Shown here in pieces: positions 36,427 through 45,893 of a DNA stretch of 64,000 bases. Source of the DNA: JABDLO01 sp041749255. GTDB taxonomy: Bacteria; Bacteroidota; Bacteroidia; Chitinophagales; Saprospiraceae. The notes beneath the pieces are model-generated. The model searched no databases. It was not told the DNA's origin and saw only the letters and a list, made by a program, of their open reading frames with translations. A program made the position numbers and the translations under genes. Location: positions 1-64,000 of the forward strand of contig JBGTBR010000038.1 in assembly GCA_041749255.1 (NCBI GenBank). The letters run 5' to 3'. How positions within the stretch are numbered: position 1 is the first letter of the stretch; every line of letters starts with the position of its first letter.

Positions 36427-36431
36427 TTTGA

Positions 36432-38396
36432 TCAATTGTAATTTAAATTAAACCCCAAGATTTCAGCTGCCTTGACCGGATCTTTAACGTTTCTGAGCCT
36501 TCGTTCCAATTTTTTTGTGTCATAATTTAAAGTTTCAATCATTTCAACGAATAAGTTTTCAAAATTCATAGTAGCTCTATCCATATTGTCACAGCTAAGA
36601 CTGTAAAGATTATGAAAAATGGAAGGAAGTAATATATTTTTATACACATTAAAAATAGGTGCTTTAATTCTTTCTTCCATATTGGTGAATGTATATGGAT
36701 TAAAGACCTGTCTCGTATAAGCATCATCTATAATCTGAACATTTCCGGAAACTGTCAGTAATTTTCCTATAAGTAACTCTACTTTACCTATACAGGATAT
36801 AACCTGCTCAACATTCTCCATTTTATCCTTAGGACTAGATATATCTAAGTATTTATTTACTTTTAAATCTATGAATTCAATGATTCGGGCATACACATCA
36901 AACCTTGCAATTTCATTAATTTGACTCGAGATCAAAACCTCACTTACTTCCCTGACATGATTGTATTTCTCTATCAAGTCTTTTTCAAATTGTAAAAGAG
37001 TCTCTTCCTTTTCAACTACAAATACAAATTTTTCTAAACTATCTTTAATGACTGTAATTTCATCTAACACCAATTGTGTCAAATCAAACATTTTTTTTGA
37101 TGAAGCATCATTCTCATCTTTAAATCTGTTTTTCAATACATAAACATTCTCTTCATTTTCTGTATTTCCGATTCCTTCTAATTTTAGGTTGAAATTAACC
37201 ATACTCTTAATTAAAAGTTCCCTGTCCAAGTACTCCATATCACCTCTCTGGTAATAGGTAAGAATTTCCTCTAATGGGGTAATCAGTTGGTTTTTTAATG
37301 CAACTATAATACTGAGGAGTCTCGATACTTCCGTAAATTTAATTTTAACCAGGTTATATTGGGGGTCATGGATGATTTCCTTTATGACAGTGTCTATAAG
37401 GCTAATGTTTTCGATGGTTCCACTTAATTCTTTCATTTCCTCCTTGGTATAGGGCAACCGGATTACTTTCGTTTTTATTCCCGGACTGAGGGAAGTATTA
37501 ACCACCATCATGATCGAAGTATCTAATTTACTGGCGATATCATTGAATGATCCTATTAATAATTTACCTGTCTTAATGGTTTTTGCAATATTTGGATGTT
37601 GATATCCCATATATAGACTCTCTACCATTTCCATCCTTTCCCAATATTTCTCAGAAAATTCGATATCCTCCAGAACCCATTTTAGATTCCCTGAGGGCTT
37701 TAAATTAAGATCATACTTCTTACCCTTTATATGGTACGTTTTCTTTATTAAAGCATGATCTTCAAAATGCCATTCTTCAGAGAACTGAGTAGAATCCACT
37801 TTAGAATCTGAATTGTTTATCTTCCAGATTCCACTGCTGTATTGGTTGGAATTAACTTCGCCCCGGAGTGAACCAGATTTATCTTTAAGTGTAAATTCTC
37901 CTATCATTTTATTGTTGTCAAATAGGGCAGAAGCTATAAAAAGGGTGTCTTTTACCTGAGAATCTTTAATTTTCAAATTATATATTGACCATACTCCTTC
38001 TTTTTTATATTCATCAAATCGTCCAATTGCTATATTCTCCTTACCATCTACTTTAAATGAAAAATGATAATCTTCAGCAAATTCGCCACCTTTTGGTTTT
38101 AATTCGCTTTGTCTGAATTTCCAAAATCCGTCGGGAATACCTTCCTTCATTGTCCCATCGACCATCGAAAATTTGAATTCCGGCTTGTCATCGCTGAATT
38201 CAATCGGTTTCATGATTTTATATGCTCCATCTTCTACTGTATCTTTTTTAATTATTTGATATTCGTATTGATTTAGATAGTCAATTCCATTAAATGCAAT
38301 TTTACGCTCTGTTTGCCCATCAGGTTTTTGACTCATAAGTCCTATTGGAATTAAAAAAAGCAAAGCTATCAGGCATATCTTATTTGAATTTTGCAT
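36432..38396 (-). CDS. Secreted 654-residue protein of unknown function with MORN/YwqK-like N-terminal half
   Basis: A signal peptide covers residues 1-22 (cleavage near GLMSQ). Residues 35-235 contain repeated phrases such as GIPDGFWKFRQSEL, YKKEGVWSIYNL and YSSGIWKIN, reminiscent of MORN/YwqK-type modules. The C-terminal 400 residues are mostly helical and have no family I recognise. No catalytic motif is visible. The gene lies directly upstream of the DUF2490 gene, which suggests a joint envelope role. It is Bacteroidota-like in composition and shows no sign of transfer. Confidence 0.75.
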   Translation of the reverse strand: MQNSNKICLIALLFLIPIGLMSQKPDGQTERKIAFNGIDYLNQYEYQIIKKDTVEDGAYKIMKPIEFSDDKPEFKFSMVDGTMKEGIPDGFWKFRQSELKPKGGEFAEDYHFSFKVDGKENIAIGRFDEYKKEGVWSIYNLKIKDSQVKDTLFIASALFDNNKMIGEFTLKDKSGSLRGEVNSNQYSSGIWKINNSDSKVDSTQFSEEWHFEDHALIKKTYHIKGKKYDLNLKPSGNLKWVLEDIEFSEKYWERMEMVESLYMGYQHPNIAKTIKTGKLLIGSFNDIASKLDTSIMMVVNTSLSPGIKTKVIRLPYTKEEMKELSGTIENISLIDTVIKEIIHDPQYNLVKIKFTEVSRLLSIIVALKNQLITPLEEILTYYQRGDMEYLDRELLIKSMVNFNLKLEGIGNTENEENVYVLKNRFKDENDASSKKMFDLTQLVLDEITVIKDSLEKFVFVVEKEETLLQFEKDLIEKYNHVREVSEVLISSQINEIARFDVYARIIEFIDLKVNKYLDISSPKDKMENVEQVISCIGKVELLIGKLLTVSGNVQIIDDAYTRQVFNPYTFTNMEERIKAPIFNVYKNILLPSIFHNLYSLSCDNMDRATMNFENLFVEMIETLNYDTKKLERRLRNVKDPVKAAEILGFNLNYN

Positions 38397-38962
38397 AACA
38401 CTTGTATTTTATGTGAGTATTGATATTTTATTTATAAAATGCCCTGGCTATAATTTTATATTTTCAACATTACATATTCTCATTCATATGAAATGGTAAT
38501 GAATAATGAGATATATTTTAGAAAAAAAAAGTGTAACCGCATGTTATTATTACATGCGATTTTCATAAATAAATCGTAAATGACACATTGTTAGGTATGC
38601 AATTATAATCATTTAAAATAACTATTTGTTGTCCAGATGGGTTGTGGATTATAACTCTGCGACTGATTTATCTGATATTTTATTAATTTTTTAACACCTA
38701 ATTTTTGACTCATCAAAGATGAATTTAAACATAGAGGTAAGTTTATCCGTTTCTCTTTAGTGTAACATGGTGAAGATTGGTGTCGAGGATTGTAGATTTG
38801 AAAATATCATTTTACTGGCTATAGAAATGAATACTTGAGACAAAATTTTTCTTTGCTGCTCATTTTTTAAAGAGTCATTAATTCTCCCTTTTTTTAAGTT
38901 GTTTTATTCCTTTGGGAAATTATTGTAAACTCTTTTAAGGGATTTGCTAATTTTGCGACCTT
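38397..38962. other. Long intergenic region upstream of mnmG
   Basis: A 566-bp AT-rich stretch. Apart from the mnmG -7 box at 38948-38955 I see no gene, structured RNA or repeat. The length is unusual for this otherwise compact part of the window. Confidence 0.45.
38948..38955 (+). promoter_or_regulatory. -7 box TAATTTTG directly before mnmG
   Basis: TAATTTTG matches TAnnTTTG exactly and ends seven bases before the mnmG ATG. A TTG at 38923-38925 could be the -33 element, at a slightly long spacing. The transcript would have a leader of only a few bases. Confidence 0.55.
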
Positions 38963-40828
38963 ATGTTTCCAGAATACGATGTCATAGTAGTAGGTGCCGG
39001 CCATGCCGGATGTGAGGCCGCAGTTGCTGCTGCCAACATGGGCAGCCGCGTATTGCTCGTTACCATGAATATGCAGACCATAGCCCAAATGTCTTGTAAT
39101 CCTGCTATGGGCGGTGTAGCCAAGGGCCAGATCGTTCGCGAAATAGATGCATTGGGGGGTTATTCCGGCATAGTCAGTGACCTGTCTATGGTGCAATTCC
39201 GAATGCTGAACAAATCAAAAGGTCCGGCAATGTGGAGCCCTCGTACCCAAAACGACCGGATGATGTTTGCAATAGAATGGCGTAAAATGCTGGAAAAACA
39301 TCCCGGAATTGATTTCTGGCAAGAAATGGCCAAAGGAATTATCGTCAAAAACGGTGTTTGTAAAGGAATCATCACCGGTATGGGTCTGGAAATATCCGGA
39401 AAATCGGTCGTTCTTACCAATGGTACCTTTCTCAATGGTATTATTCATATAGGTGAAAAGCAATTTGGAGGGGGAAGAGCCGGAGAAAAAGCGTCAACTG
39501 GAATAACCGAGCAACTGATTTCCCTGGGTTTTGAATCGGGAAGGATGAAAACAGGAACACCTCCCAGGATAGATGGTCGCTCTCTCGATTACACCAAAAT
39601 GGAAATACAGCCCGGAGATGATGTGGTATCGGGATTTTCTTTTACAAACGTAGCTAAACCCGCAAGGCAATTACCTTGTCATATCACCTATACCAACAAG
39701 GAAGTACACGATCTTTTGCGTATGGGTTTTGACCGGTCGCCCATGTTTAACGGTCGTATCCGGGGGTTGGGACCCAGGTACTGTCCTTCTATAGAAGATA
39801 AAATTGATCGTTTCACAGAAAGAGACCGGCATCAGCTTTTTGTGGAACCCGAAGGCTGGGATACTTGTGAAATTTACGTGAATGGTTTTTCATCTTCCTT
39901 ACCGGAAGACGTGCAGTATAAAGCCTTGATAAAAGTACCAGGATTTGAAAACATGAAAATGTTTCGCCCCGGCTACGCCATCGAGTACGATTATTTTCCT
40001 CCCACTCAACTAAGGGTAAATCTGGAGACCAAGAAGGTAAAAAATCTGTTTTTTGCCGGCCAGATCAATGGTACAACCGGTTACGAAGAAGCGGCTTGCC
40101 AGGGTTTAATGGCAGGTCTTAATGCACATCTCGCCATTCATGACCGGGATCCATTTGTATTGAAAAGGTCAGAAGCGTACATTGGGGTACTGATAGATGA
40201 TTTGATCAATAAGGGCACGAATGAACCGTACAGAATGTTTACCTCCAGGGCGGAATACAGAATCCTTCTTCGCCAGGATAATGCCGATATTCGGTTAACT
40301 CCGTTGGTATTCCAACTCGGAATGTCATCTTTGGAAGACCGAATGGAAAAAGTGCGACTCAAGGAAGAAAAATCAATAGAAATCGAATCGTGGTTCCGCG
40401 ACACCAGCGTATCGCCTGAAGAAATCAATGGTATGCTGGAAGAAATGGGTTCAGCACCTTTAACACAAAAAGTAAAGCTGCACAGTGTACTGTTAAGACC
40501 TGGTGTGGATGTGGATCTGCTTGCCCAATTCTTACCCAATGTAGAAAATAAAATCAGCCTCTATGATAGCAACACGGTAAAAAGTGCTGAAATCGCCATG
40601 AAATATGAGGGTTACATAAGAAAGGAAAAAGAAATGGTGGATAAAATGAACCGATTGGAAGATCTCATTCTAAAAGAAGACTTCCCTTATGACAGCATGA
40701 CGTCTCTATCGGCGGAAGGCAAAGAAAAGCTACGCAAAATTCGTCCTCGAACTTTGGGGCAAGCCAGCAGGATCAGCGGTGTCTCACCATCCGATATTTC
40801 TGTACTTCTTGTACACATGGGCAGATAG
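38963..40828 (+). CDS. mnmG: tRNA uridine-34 5-carboxymethylaminomethyl modification enzyme MnmG
   Basis: With MnmE, installs the cmnm5 group at U34 of tRNAs reading split codon boxes. At 621 residues it has the normal length. The FAD-binding GAGHAGCEAA (11-20), CNPAMGGVAKGQIVREIDALGG, the family signature GLGPRYCPSIEDKI, FFAGQINGTTGYEEAACQGL and TSRAEYRILLRQDNAD are all present. The C-terminal helical domain is complete (RPRTLGQASRISGVSPSDISVLLVHMGR). It begins right after a -7 box and seems to be transcribed alone or with the deacylase gene 103 bp downstream, which has its own box. Confidence 0.98.
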   Translation: MFPEYDVIVVGAGHAGCEAAVAAANMGSRVLLVTMNMQTIAQMSCNPAMGGVAKGQIVREIDALGGYSGIVSDLSMVQFRMLNKSKGPAMWSPRTQNDRMMFAIEWRKMLEKHPGIDFWQEMAKGIIVKNGVCKGIITGMGLEISGKSVVLTNGTFLNGIIHIGEKQFGGGRAGEKASTGITEQLISLGFESGRMKTGTPPRIDGRSLDYTKMEIQPGDDVVSGFSFTNVAKPARQLPCHITYTNKEVHDLLRMGFDRSPMFNGRIRGLGPRYCPSIEDKIDRFTERDRHQLFVEPEGWDTCEIYVNGFSSSLPEDVQYKALIKVPGFENMKMFRPGYAIEYDYFPPTQLRVNLETKKVKNLFFAGQINGTTGYEEAACQGLMAGLNAHLAIHDRDPFVLKRSEAYIGVLIDDLINKGTNEPYRMFTSRAEYRILLRQDNADIRLTPLVFQLGMSSLEDRMEKVRLKEEKSIEIESWFRDTSVSPEEINGMLEEMGSAPLTQKVKLHSVLLRPGVDVDLLAQFLPNVENKISLYDSNTVKSAEIAMKYEGYIRKEKEMVDKMNRLEDLILKEDFPYDSMTSLSAEGKEKLRKIRPRTLGQASRISGVSPSDISVLLVHMGR

Positions 40829-40904
40829 AAAACCAATAGTCATTCAAGAATTAAACCTTTTTCAAACAAGCAATGGGAACATGAACTTTTACACAGGTAA
40901 TTGT

Positions 40905-40912
40905 TAATTTTG
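40905..40912 (+). promoter_or_regulatory. -7 box TAATTTTG upstream of the deacylase gene
   Basis: TAATTTTG matches the consensus exactly and ends 19 bases before the ATG at 40932, giving a leader of about 15 nt. Confidence 0.5.
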
Positions 40913-40931
40913 ACACCATTTTTACACCGAT

Positions 40932-41873
40932 ATGAATGAGGAAAGAATCATAGGTAAATATACCGGACTGCAAAAAGGTCCGTTATTTGTAGTTATTGGT
41001 GGTATACATGGAAATGAACCAGCTGGAATTACCGCGATTAACCACATCTACCGGATGCTCCTTGGAGAGCCCGAAGTAAATCCTTCTTTTGTTTTTTCAG
41101 GAATTTTTCTTGGTGTGACCGGAAATATTCCGGCTTGCAGAGCGGGACAAAGATATATTCGACTCGATCTAAACCGGATTTGGAATGAAGATTATTTGTC
41201 CAGAGTCTTGTCATTGCCTCCCGAAGACTTGCAGGACGAAGAAAGGGAAATGTACGAATTGTATCACATCATCATGCAGTATAAGGATCATCCTCTGATT
41301 GACAGACTGGTCATTCTCGATTTGCATACTACATCTGCCAGTGGTGGCATTTTTTCTATTCCTTCAGACGACCCTGAAAGTCTGAAAATAGCCCTTGAAT
41401 TGCACGCACCAGTGATTAAAGGAATGACAAAGGGAATTTCCGGAAGTATATTACACTATTTCAAAAAAGAAGTTACGGGAATAAATACCATTAGTCTTGC
41501 CTTTGAAGCCGGCCATCACCATGATCCACTATCGGTAAACAGATCCATTGCAGCCATCATTAATTGTATGCGCACCATTGGCAGTGTACGACCCAATGAT
41601 TTAGAAAATCAACACGACAACCTTTTATTAGAATATGCTAAGAAACTACCACGGGTTACTGAGATGATTTTTAAATACGGTATTGGAGAGGGAGAACACT
41701 TTAAAATGGTAGATGGATACAATAACTTTCAGTTTGTTAGAAAAGGAGAAATGCTGGCTGTAGATAAAAATGGCCCCGTCAAAGCCAGCGATGATGGTCT
41801 TTTGCTTATGCCTTTATACCAACAGCAAGGGCAGGATGGCTTCTTTCTTGTGAAAGAAGTGGAGGGGTACTAA
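40932..41873 (+). CDS. Succinylglutamate desuccinylase/aspartoacylase-family zinc deacylase
   Basis: A 313-residue protein of the AstE/AspA branch of M14-like zinc hydrolases. GGIHGNEPAG supplies H26 and E29 as metal ligands and LDLHTTSA supplies H132. DLNRIW (79-84) is the substrate-binding arginine motif, and AFEAGHH (about 190-196) carries the probable catalytic glutamate. It should cleave an N-acyl amino acid; the exact substrate is unknown and no arginine-degradation genes are nearby. The stop codon overlaps that of the convergent gene at 41870 by four bases. Confidence 0.88.
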   Translation: MNEERIIGKYTGLQKGPLFVVIGGIHGNEPAGITAINHIYRMLLGEPEVNPSFVFSGIFLGVTGNIPACRAGQRYIRLDLNRIWNEDYLSRVLSLPPEDLQDEEREMYELYHIIMQYKDHPLIDRLVILDLHTTSASGGIFSIPSDDPESLKIALELHAPVIKGMTKGISGSILHYFKKEVTGINTISLAFEAGHHHDPLSVNRSIAAIINCMRTIGSVRPNDLENQHDNLLLEYAKKLPRVTEMIFKYGIGEGEHFKMVDGYNNFQFVRKGEMLAVDKNGPVKASDDGLLLMPLYQQQGQDGFFLVKEVEGY

Positions 41874-42337
41874 TTATCCACCATTACATCAATGATGGTT
41901 TTGAGTGTGATAAAAATAATTTTTCTACCTACCGGGCTGATAAAATCCTCATCATCGGGCACCAAAGTATCTTCTGCAAAGGCCAGCAAGTCCTCTTGTG
42001 TATAATTGGAAAAAAAAAGATCAGCAATGTTTTCAAATTTTAAATCTTTGTCACCCAATAAGGTATAGTTGGCCTCCTCCGTTTCTTCAATATCCTCTAT
42101 ATCGACCAAATTGACTTTCTTTACTTTTTTAATACTTTCAGAAATCACCAAAATACAATACCAGAGCAAATCCATTTCCTCTTCTGAAAGGAGTGAAAAC
42201 CCTTCACTATTGAGGTAAGCAATGATCGATGGCTGGTTTTCGATAAATTCGCGTGAAACTTTCAAGAACACTTCAGGATTTTCCATCCGGGTGATCTCTT
42301 CCTCAATCATTTCTTCTTGTACCACCTTGGGTTCCAT
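41870..42337 (-). CDS. Small acidic protein, function unknown
   Basis: A 155-residue protein that is strongly acidic (runs such as EEMIEEEITRMENPEVF and DIEDIEETEEANY) with predicted helices and no signal peptide or membrane segment. I recognise no family. The start at 42337 is preceded by an A/T-rich stretch. Its TAG stop (41870-41872) overlaps the TAA of the convergent deacylase gene, so the mRNAs would overlap at their 3' ends. Codon use looks like its neighbours, so it is probably native. Confidence 0.7.
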   Translation of the reverse strand: MEPKVVQEEMIEEEITRMENPEVFLKVSREFIENQPSIIAYLNSEGFSLLSEEEMDLLWYCILVISESIKKVKKVNLVDIEDIEETEEANYTLLGDKDLKFENIADLFFSNYTQEDLLAFAEDTLVPDDEDFISPVGRKIIFITLKTIIDVMVDN

Positions 42338-42513
42338 ATTTTTTTAATTTAAAGGGTAAAGTTAATGACAGGAATGTTTACAATATTAGAAAAATAAATT
42401 TTGTCCTGATTTGATTCAGTATTTTTTATAATAAAAGGAAGACTGTGGAATAATATCACCATTTTGATGGTTATAAACGTTATATATCGTAAGGATTATT
42501 ATTGATAAAATTT

Positions 42514-43950
42514 ATGTATCGGATTCTGATTATATTATTTTTATTACCTTCTCTACTTTCATCTCAAAGGGTAACTGTAGCCGATGAGATTAATGTACGT
42601 AGTGATTATGCCTATGACATTTTGGGACAAATAGGAGAAAATATTCTCTTGTTCAGAGATAAGGGAATGCAGTATTTTATTAATACTTACGATCCCAATC
42701 TTCGTTTTAAGCGCGAAAATGAGTTGAACTTTGGAAATAGGAGAGTGAGAATTTCTTCAGTTGTACCACGGGATTCTACTTTTAATGTGATATACAGCTA
42801 CAGGGAGGATGATACCACTTATTTAAAAATGAATGTCTATGACGAAAACTGCTTTCAGAAAGACACTATAACCTTATTCAAAGAAGCCGACACAAATTAC
42901 CCCAGGTTTTTTCGCTATACCCTTTCTGAAGATGTTAGTAAAACGCTCTTATTCAACGAATCAAGAGATGGTTTTTTATACGTAAGCGTCATCGATAATA
43001 ATCAAAATCGCTTACTATGGAGTTCAAAATACGAGCTCCTTGACATCCACATGGATTCAGAATTCAGCAAAGTGGTCTTATCCAATGAAGGCGTTGTGAT
43101 TTTTTTATTTGAAAAAGAAAACACCAGGTCGTCCCGGGATCGTCATTATGCCAGCCTCATAGGTCTATATCAACAATCCATTGTATTGCTGTCAAACATC
43201 GATCTGACGGGCAGGGTCACCAATGACCTGGATATGATTTATAACAATTTGACAGGCAATATTGTAGTAGTGGGCCTTTCCAGCAGCCGAAATGTGAATG
43301 AAGCCACTGAATACTTCTTTGTCAATAAAACAATTGCAGCTTACAAAGAAATGGAAAAACCGGTAGTCGTTTCCATAGATGCAGAATTTATAACTGAAAT
43401 TTATGGAAAGCTCAGAAAAAAGAAACAGGCTTTGGAAGATTATGAAATCAAGGAAGTAATACCGAGACAAGATGGTGGTTTTATATTGATTACAGAAATG
43501 AACAAAGAGTTTTCAAGAAGATCCGCTTTTAACAATTCTCCTATCATGAGACCATCCGTCATTGATGGTCTTCGGGGTTGGACTGATCATTACAACGAAG
43601 ATATTGTCATTTTTGCTGTTCATGGCAATGATACTGAACATTGGAGAAGAGTGCTGTATAAAAAGCAGTTTTCTCAGGACGACCAGGGAATATACTCCTC
43701 CTTTTTTGTGTTCAAAACCCCTTCCAGAATAAAGATCATTTACAATGATGAAATAAAAAATAATAATACAGTGAGCCAGTACATTCTCAATCCCATAGGT
43801 AAATTTGAACGAAACAGTCTATTGAGCACATTTTATCAAAATCTGCGATTGAGATTTACAGCAGCCAAACAAATCTCCAATAATGTGTTGCTCGTCCCAA
43901 GTGAAAAAAATTATAACTTAAGAATCGTTAAGATAGATTATACTTCTTGA
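42514..43950 (+). CDS. Secreted or periplasmic protein of unknown function
   Basis: The ATG at 42514 (MYRILIILFLLPSLLSSQ, a good signal peptide) is preferred to the in-frame TTG at 42502. The 478-residue product is rich in beta strands with repeating hydrophobic stretches (YDILGQIGENILLFRDKG, LTGNIVVVGLSSS, DGGFILITEMNK), which could form a beta-propeller-like fold, but no family is recognised. It lies 35 bp upstream of the DUF4153 gene on the same strand, so the two are likely co-transcribed. Confidence 0.75.
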   Translation: MYRILIILFLLPSLLSSQRVTVADEINVRSDYAYDILGQIGENILLFRDKGMQYFINTYDPNLRFKRENELNFGNRRVRISSVVPRDSTFNVIYSYREDDTTYLKMNVYDENCFQKDTITLFKEADTNYPRFFRYTLSEDVSKTLLFNESRDGFLYVSVIDNNQNRLLWSSKYELLDIHMDSEFSKVVLSNEGVVIFLFEKENTRSSRDRHYASLIGLYQQSIVLLSNIDLTGRVTNDLDMIYNNLTGNIVVVGLSSSRNVNEATEYFFVNKTIAAYKEMEKPVVVSIDAEFITEIYGKLRKKKQALEDYEIKEVIPRQDGGFILITEMNKEFSRRSAFNNSPIMRPSVIDGLRGWTDHYNEDIVIFAVHGNDTEHWRRVLYKKQFSQDDQGIYSSFFVFKTPSRIKIIYNDEIKNNNTVSQYILNPIGKFERNSLLSTFYQNLRLRFTAAKQISNNVLLVPSEKNYNLRIVKIDYTS

Positions 43951-43985
43951 TTTTTATTAACTTCACTTGTGGAAAACTCTAACCA

Positions 43986-45692
43986 ATGATAAAAAAAAGG
44001 GTATCTGCCATCCTTAGATATTTCTTTCTTTCCTTTTCCCGATTTCCTTTTGCTTTTCTTTCCGCATTGTTTGCATCGATTTTTTTTATACTTACCATTG
44101 AAAGTCAGGAAGATGTACAAAAAAACTGGCTGACAGCCGGATTAGTGACCAGTGCGGGATTTCCCATTTGGATACTAATAGAGATCATATGCGATAAATG
44201 GAAGGCAGCAAAATGGATATACTATGCTATTTCTGTATTAGTAGGTGTGGGTCTTTTATTTTATTATTTAATAATGATAAATAACCTGGCTCCACATGGA
44301 CCTGATGTGTGTCATATGACCTTTTTGGCCGGGATTTCTTTACTGGCAAGTGCATTAATATCCTTATTTCATTTTACAAGGATAAAAGATAATCAATTGT
44401 TTTTATCCTATAACAGGAAGTTGTTTACTAAAATGGCGGAAGCGCTACTGTACGGTTTTTTTCTTTTTGTCACTTTGTCCATGGCTTTAATATCTATGGA
44501 TTATCTACTCAATGTTACCATTGAGGGTGAGTGGTATGGTTATTTGAGTGTGTTTTCATTTATATTTTTTGCACCCTTGTATTTCCTTTCCGGATTTCCT
44601 GAATCGGGGACTTACACTCCGCCTTCTTCAATTTTAAAAGTATTTGTATGGTATGTTTTCAGTCCTGTAGTAGTTATCTATGGCATTATACTTTTTTTGT
44701 ACGGATTGAAAAATGTATTTTCCGCAGAATTGTCTACAGAAGGTCATTTCTGGTGGATTATATGGTTTTATCTGGCTGGTTATCTGTGTTTTCTTTTGAA
44801 TTTATCTTGGGCAAAGGATGAAGATAATCGATGGTCCGCAATGTTTACTAAGGCTTATATTGTAATAATGATCCCCTTGTCCATATTGGTGATGATTTCT
44901 TTAAGAAAACTAATCCTCGAATATGGCGTGAATGAACTGTCATATATCGTTGGTTCATTTTCTATATATCTTTTGCTTATATCTCTTTATTTTTTATACA
45001 AAAAAGAAAAAGATTACAGAGTTATTTCAGGACTATTTTCCATAATAACACTTCTAAGTTTTTTTGGCCCGCAAAGTATGTGCCCCATTTGTAAGAAAAG
45101 TCAGTTTACTCACCTGGAAAGAAAGCTTCAGGATGCAGGAGCGCTGGTCGATGGGAAATTATTGCCAAATAAAATTGAAGATTTTCAACTTTCAAATGAA
45201 ATTACCAGGAAACTTATTTTCCTGGAAAATCGAAATGCCCTGTCCCTCATCAATAAATGGGATCTGTCAGCACTTTCTGACCTGGATTCCCCAATAAAAT
45301 CCGAAAAAGTTATCCGGCAATTGACCGCACATGACCAGGGGTATTATCAGGTCTCAAGAAGTATATATAAAATATCATACCCGGCAATATTGCTCGACGA
45401 TTATGCCCAACTCATAACCGTGACAATGCCGTCGTATGATGCTCAAAGTGAAAATGTATTGCATTTTCACAAGGAGCAACAGCGTTTTGTCTGGAAACAA
45501 CCTGGGAATAAAATGGTGAATTTTGATGCCAATATGGAGTGGATACCGGATACTCTCGAAACCCTGGGATATTTTCATCTCACTTCAGGAATGTATTCTT
45601 TAGATGTTTATATAAAAAATGCAGAATTTAACGAGGTAAATGGTAGATATCAACTGACACATATAGAAGGTATCGCCCTTGTCAATAAATAG
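43986..45692 (+). CDS. DUF4153 integral membrane protein
   Basis: A 568-residue protein with about eleven or twelve membrane segments in the first 370 residues and a soluble C-terminal part (about 380-568). The pattern (RYFFLSFSRFPFAFLSALFAS, HFTRIKDNQLF, a WWIIWFYLAGYLCFLLNL segment) matches the DUF4153 family. A CPICKK pair sits just after the membrane part. The function of the family is unknown. Its upstream neighbour is a secreted protein, suggesting an envelope role for the pair. Confidence 0.82.
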   Translation: MIKKRVSAILRYFFLSFSRFPFAFLSALFASIFFILTIESQEDVQKNWLTAGLVTSAGFPIWILIEIICDKWKAAKWIYYAISVLVGVGLLFYYLIMINNLAPHGPDVCHMTFLAGISLLASALISLFHFTRIKDNQLFLSYNRKLFTKMAEALLYGFFLFVTLSMALISMDYLLNVTIEGEWYGYLSVFSFIFFAPLYFLSGFPESGTYTPPSSILKVFVWYVFSPVVVIYGIILFLYGLKNVFSAELSTEGHFWWIIWFYLAGYLCFLLNLSWAKDEDNRWSAMFTKAYIVIMIPLSILVMISLRKLILEYGVNELSYIVGSFSIYLLLISLYFLYKKEKDYRVISGLFSIITLLSFFGPQSMCPICKKSQFTHLERKLQDAGALVDGKLLPNKIEDFQLSNEITRKLIFLENRNALSLINKWDLSALSDLDSPIKSEKVIRQLTAHDQGYYQVSRSIYKISYPAILLDDYAQLITVTMPSYDAQSENVLHFHKEQQRFVWKQPGNKMVNFDANMEWIPDTLETLGYFHLTSGMYSLDVYIKNAEFNEVNGRYQLTHIEGIALVNK

Positions 45693-45893
45693 ATCACCCT
45701 TAATGATGTGTATTTATCATACTGTTCTCTATATTTCATCATCCCACCAGCATTTCAGCAAAAAGATACTTCACTGGAGTTTAAAAATTGGGTGATTTCT
45801 TTCGATCATTTACCAACTGCAAAATACTTTTATAGTCTAGGATTTTTTATTATCTTGAAACCAAATAATTTCTTTATCTAACTCATATTATAC

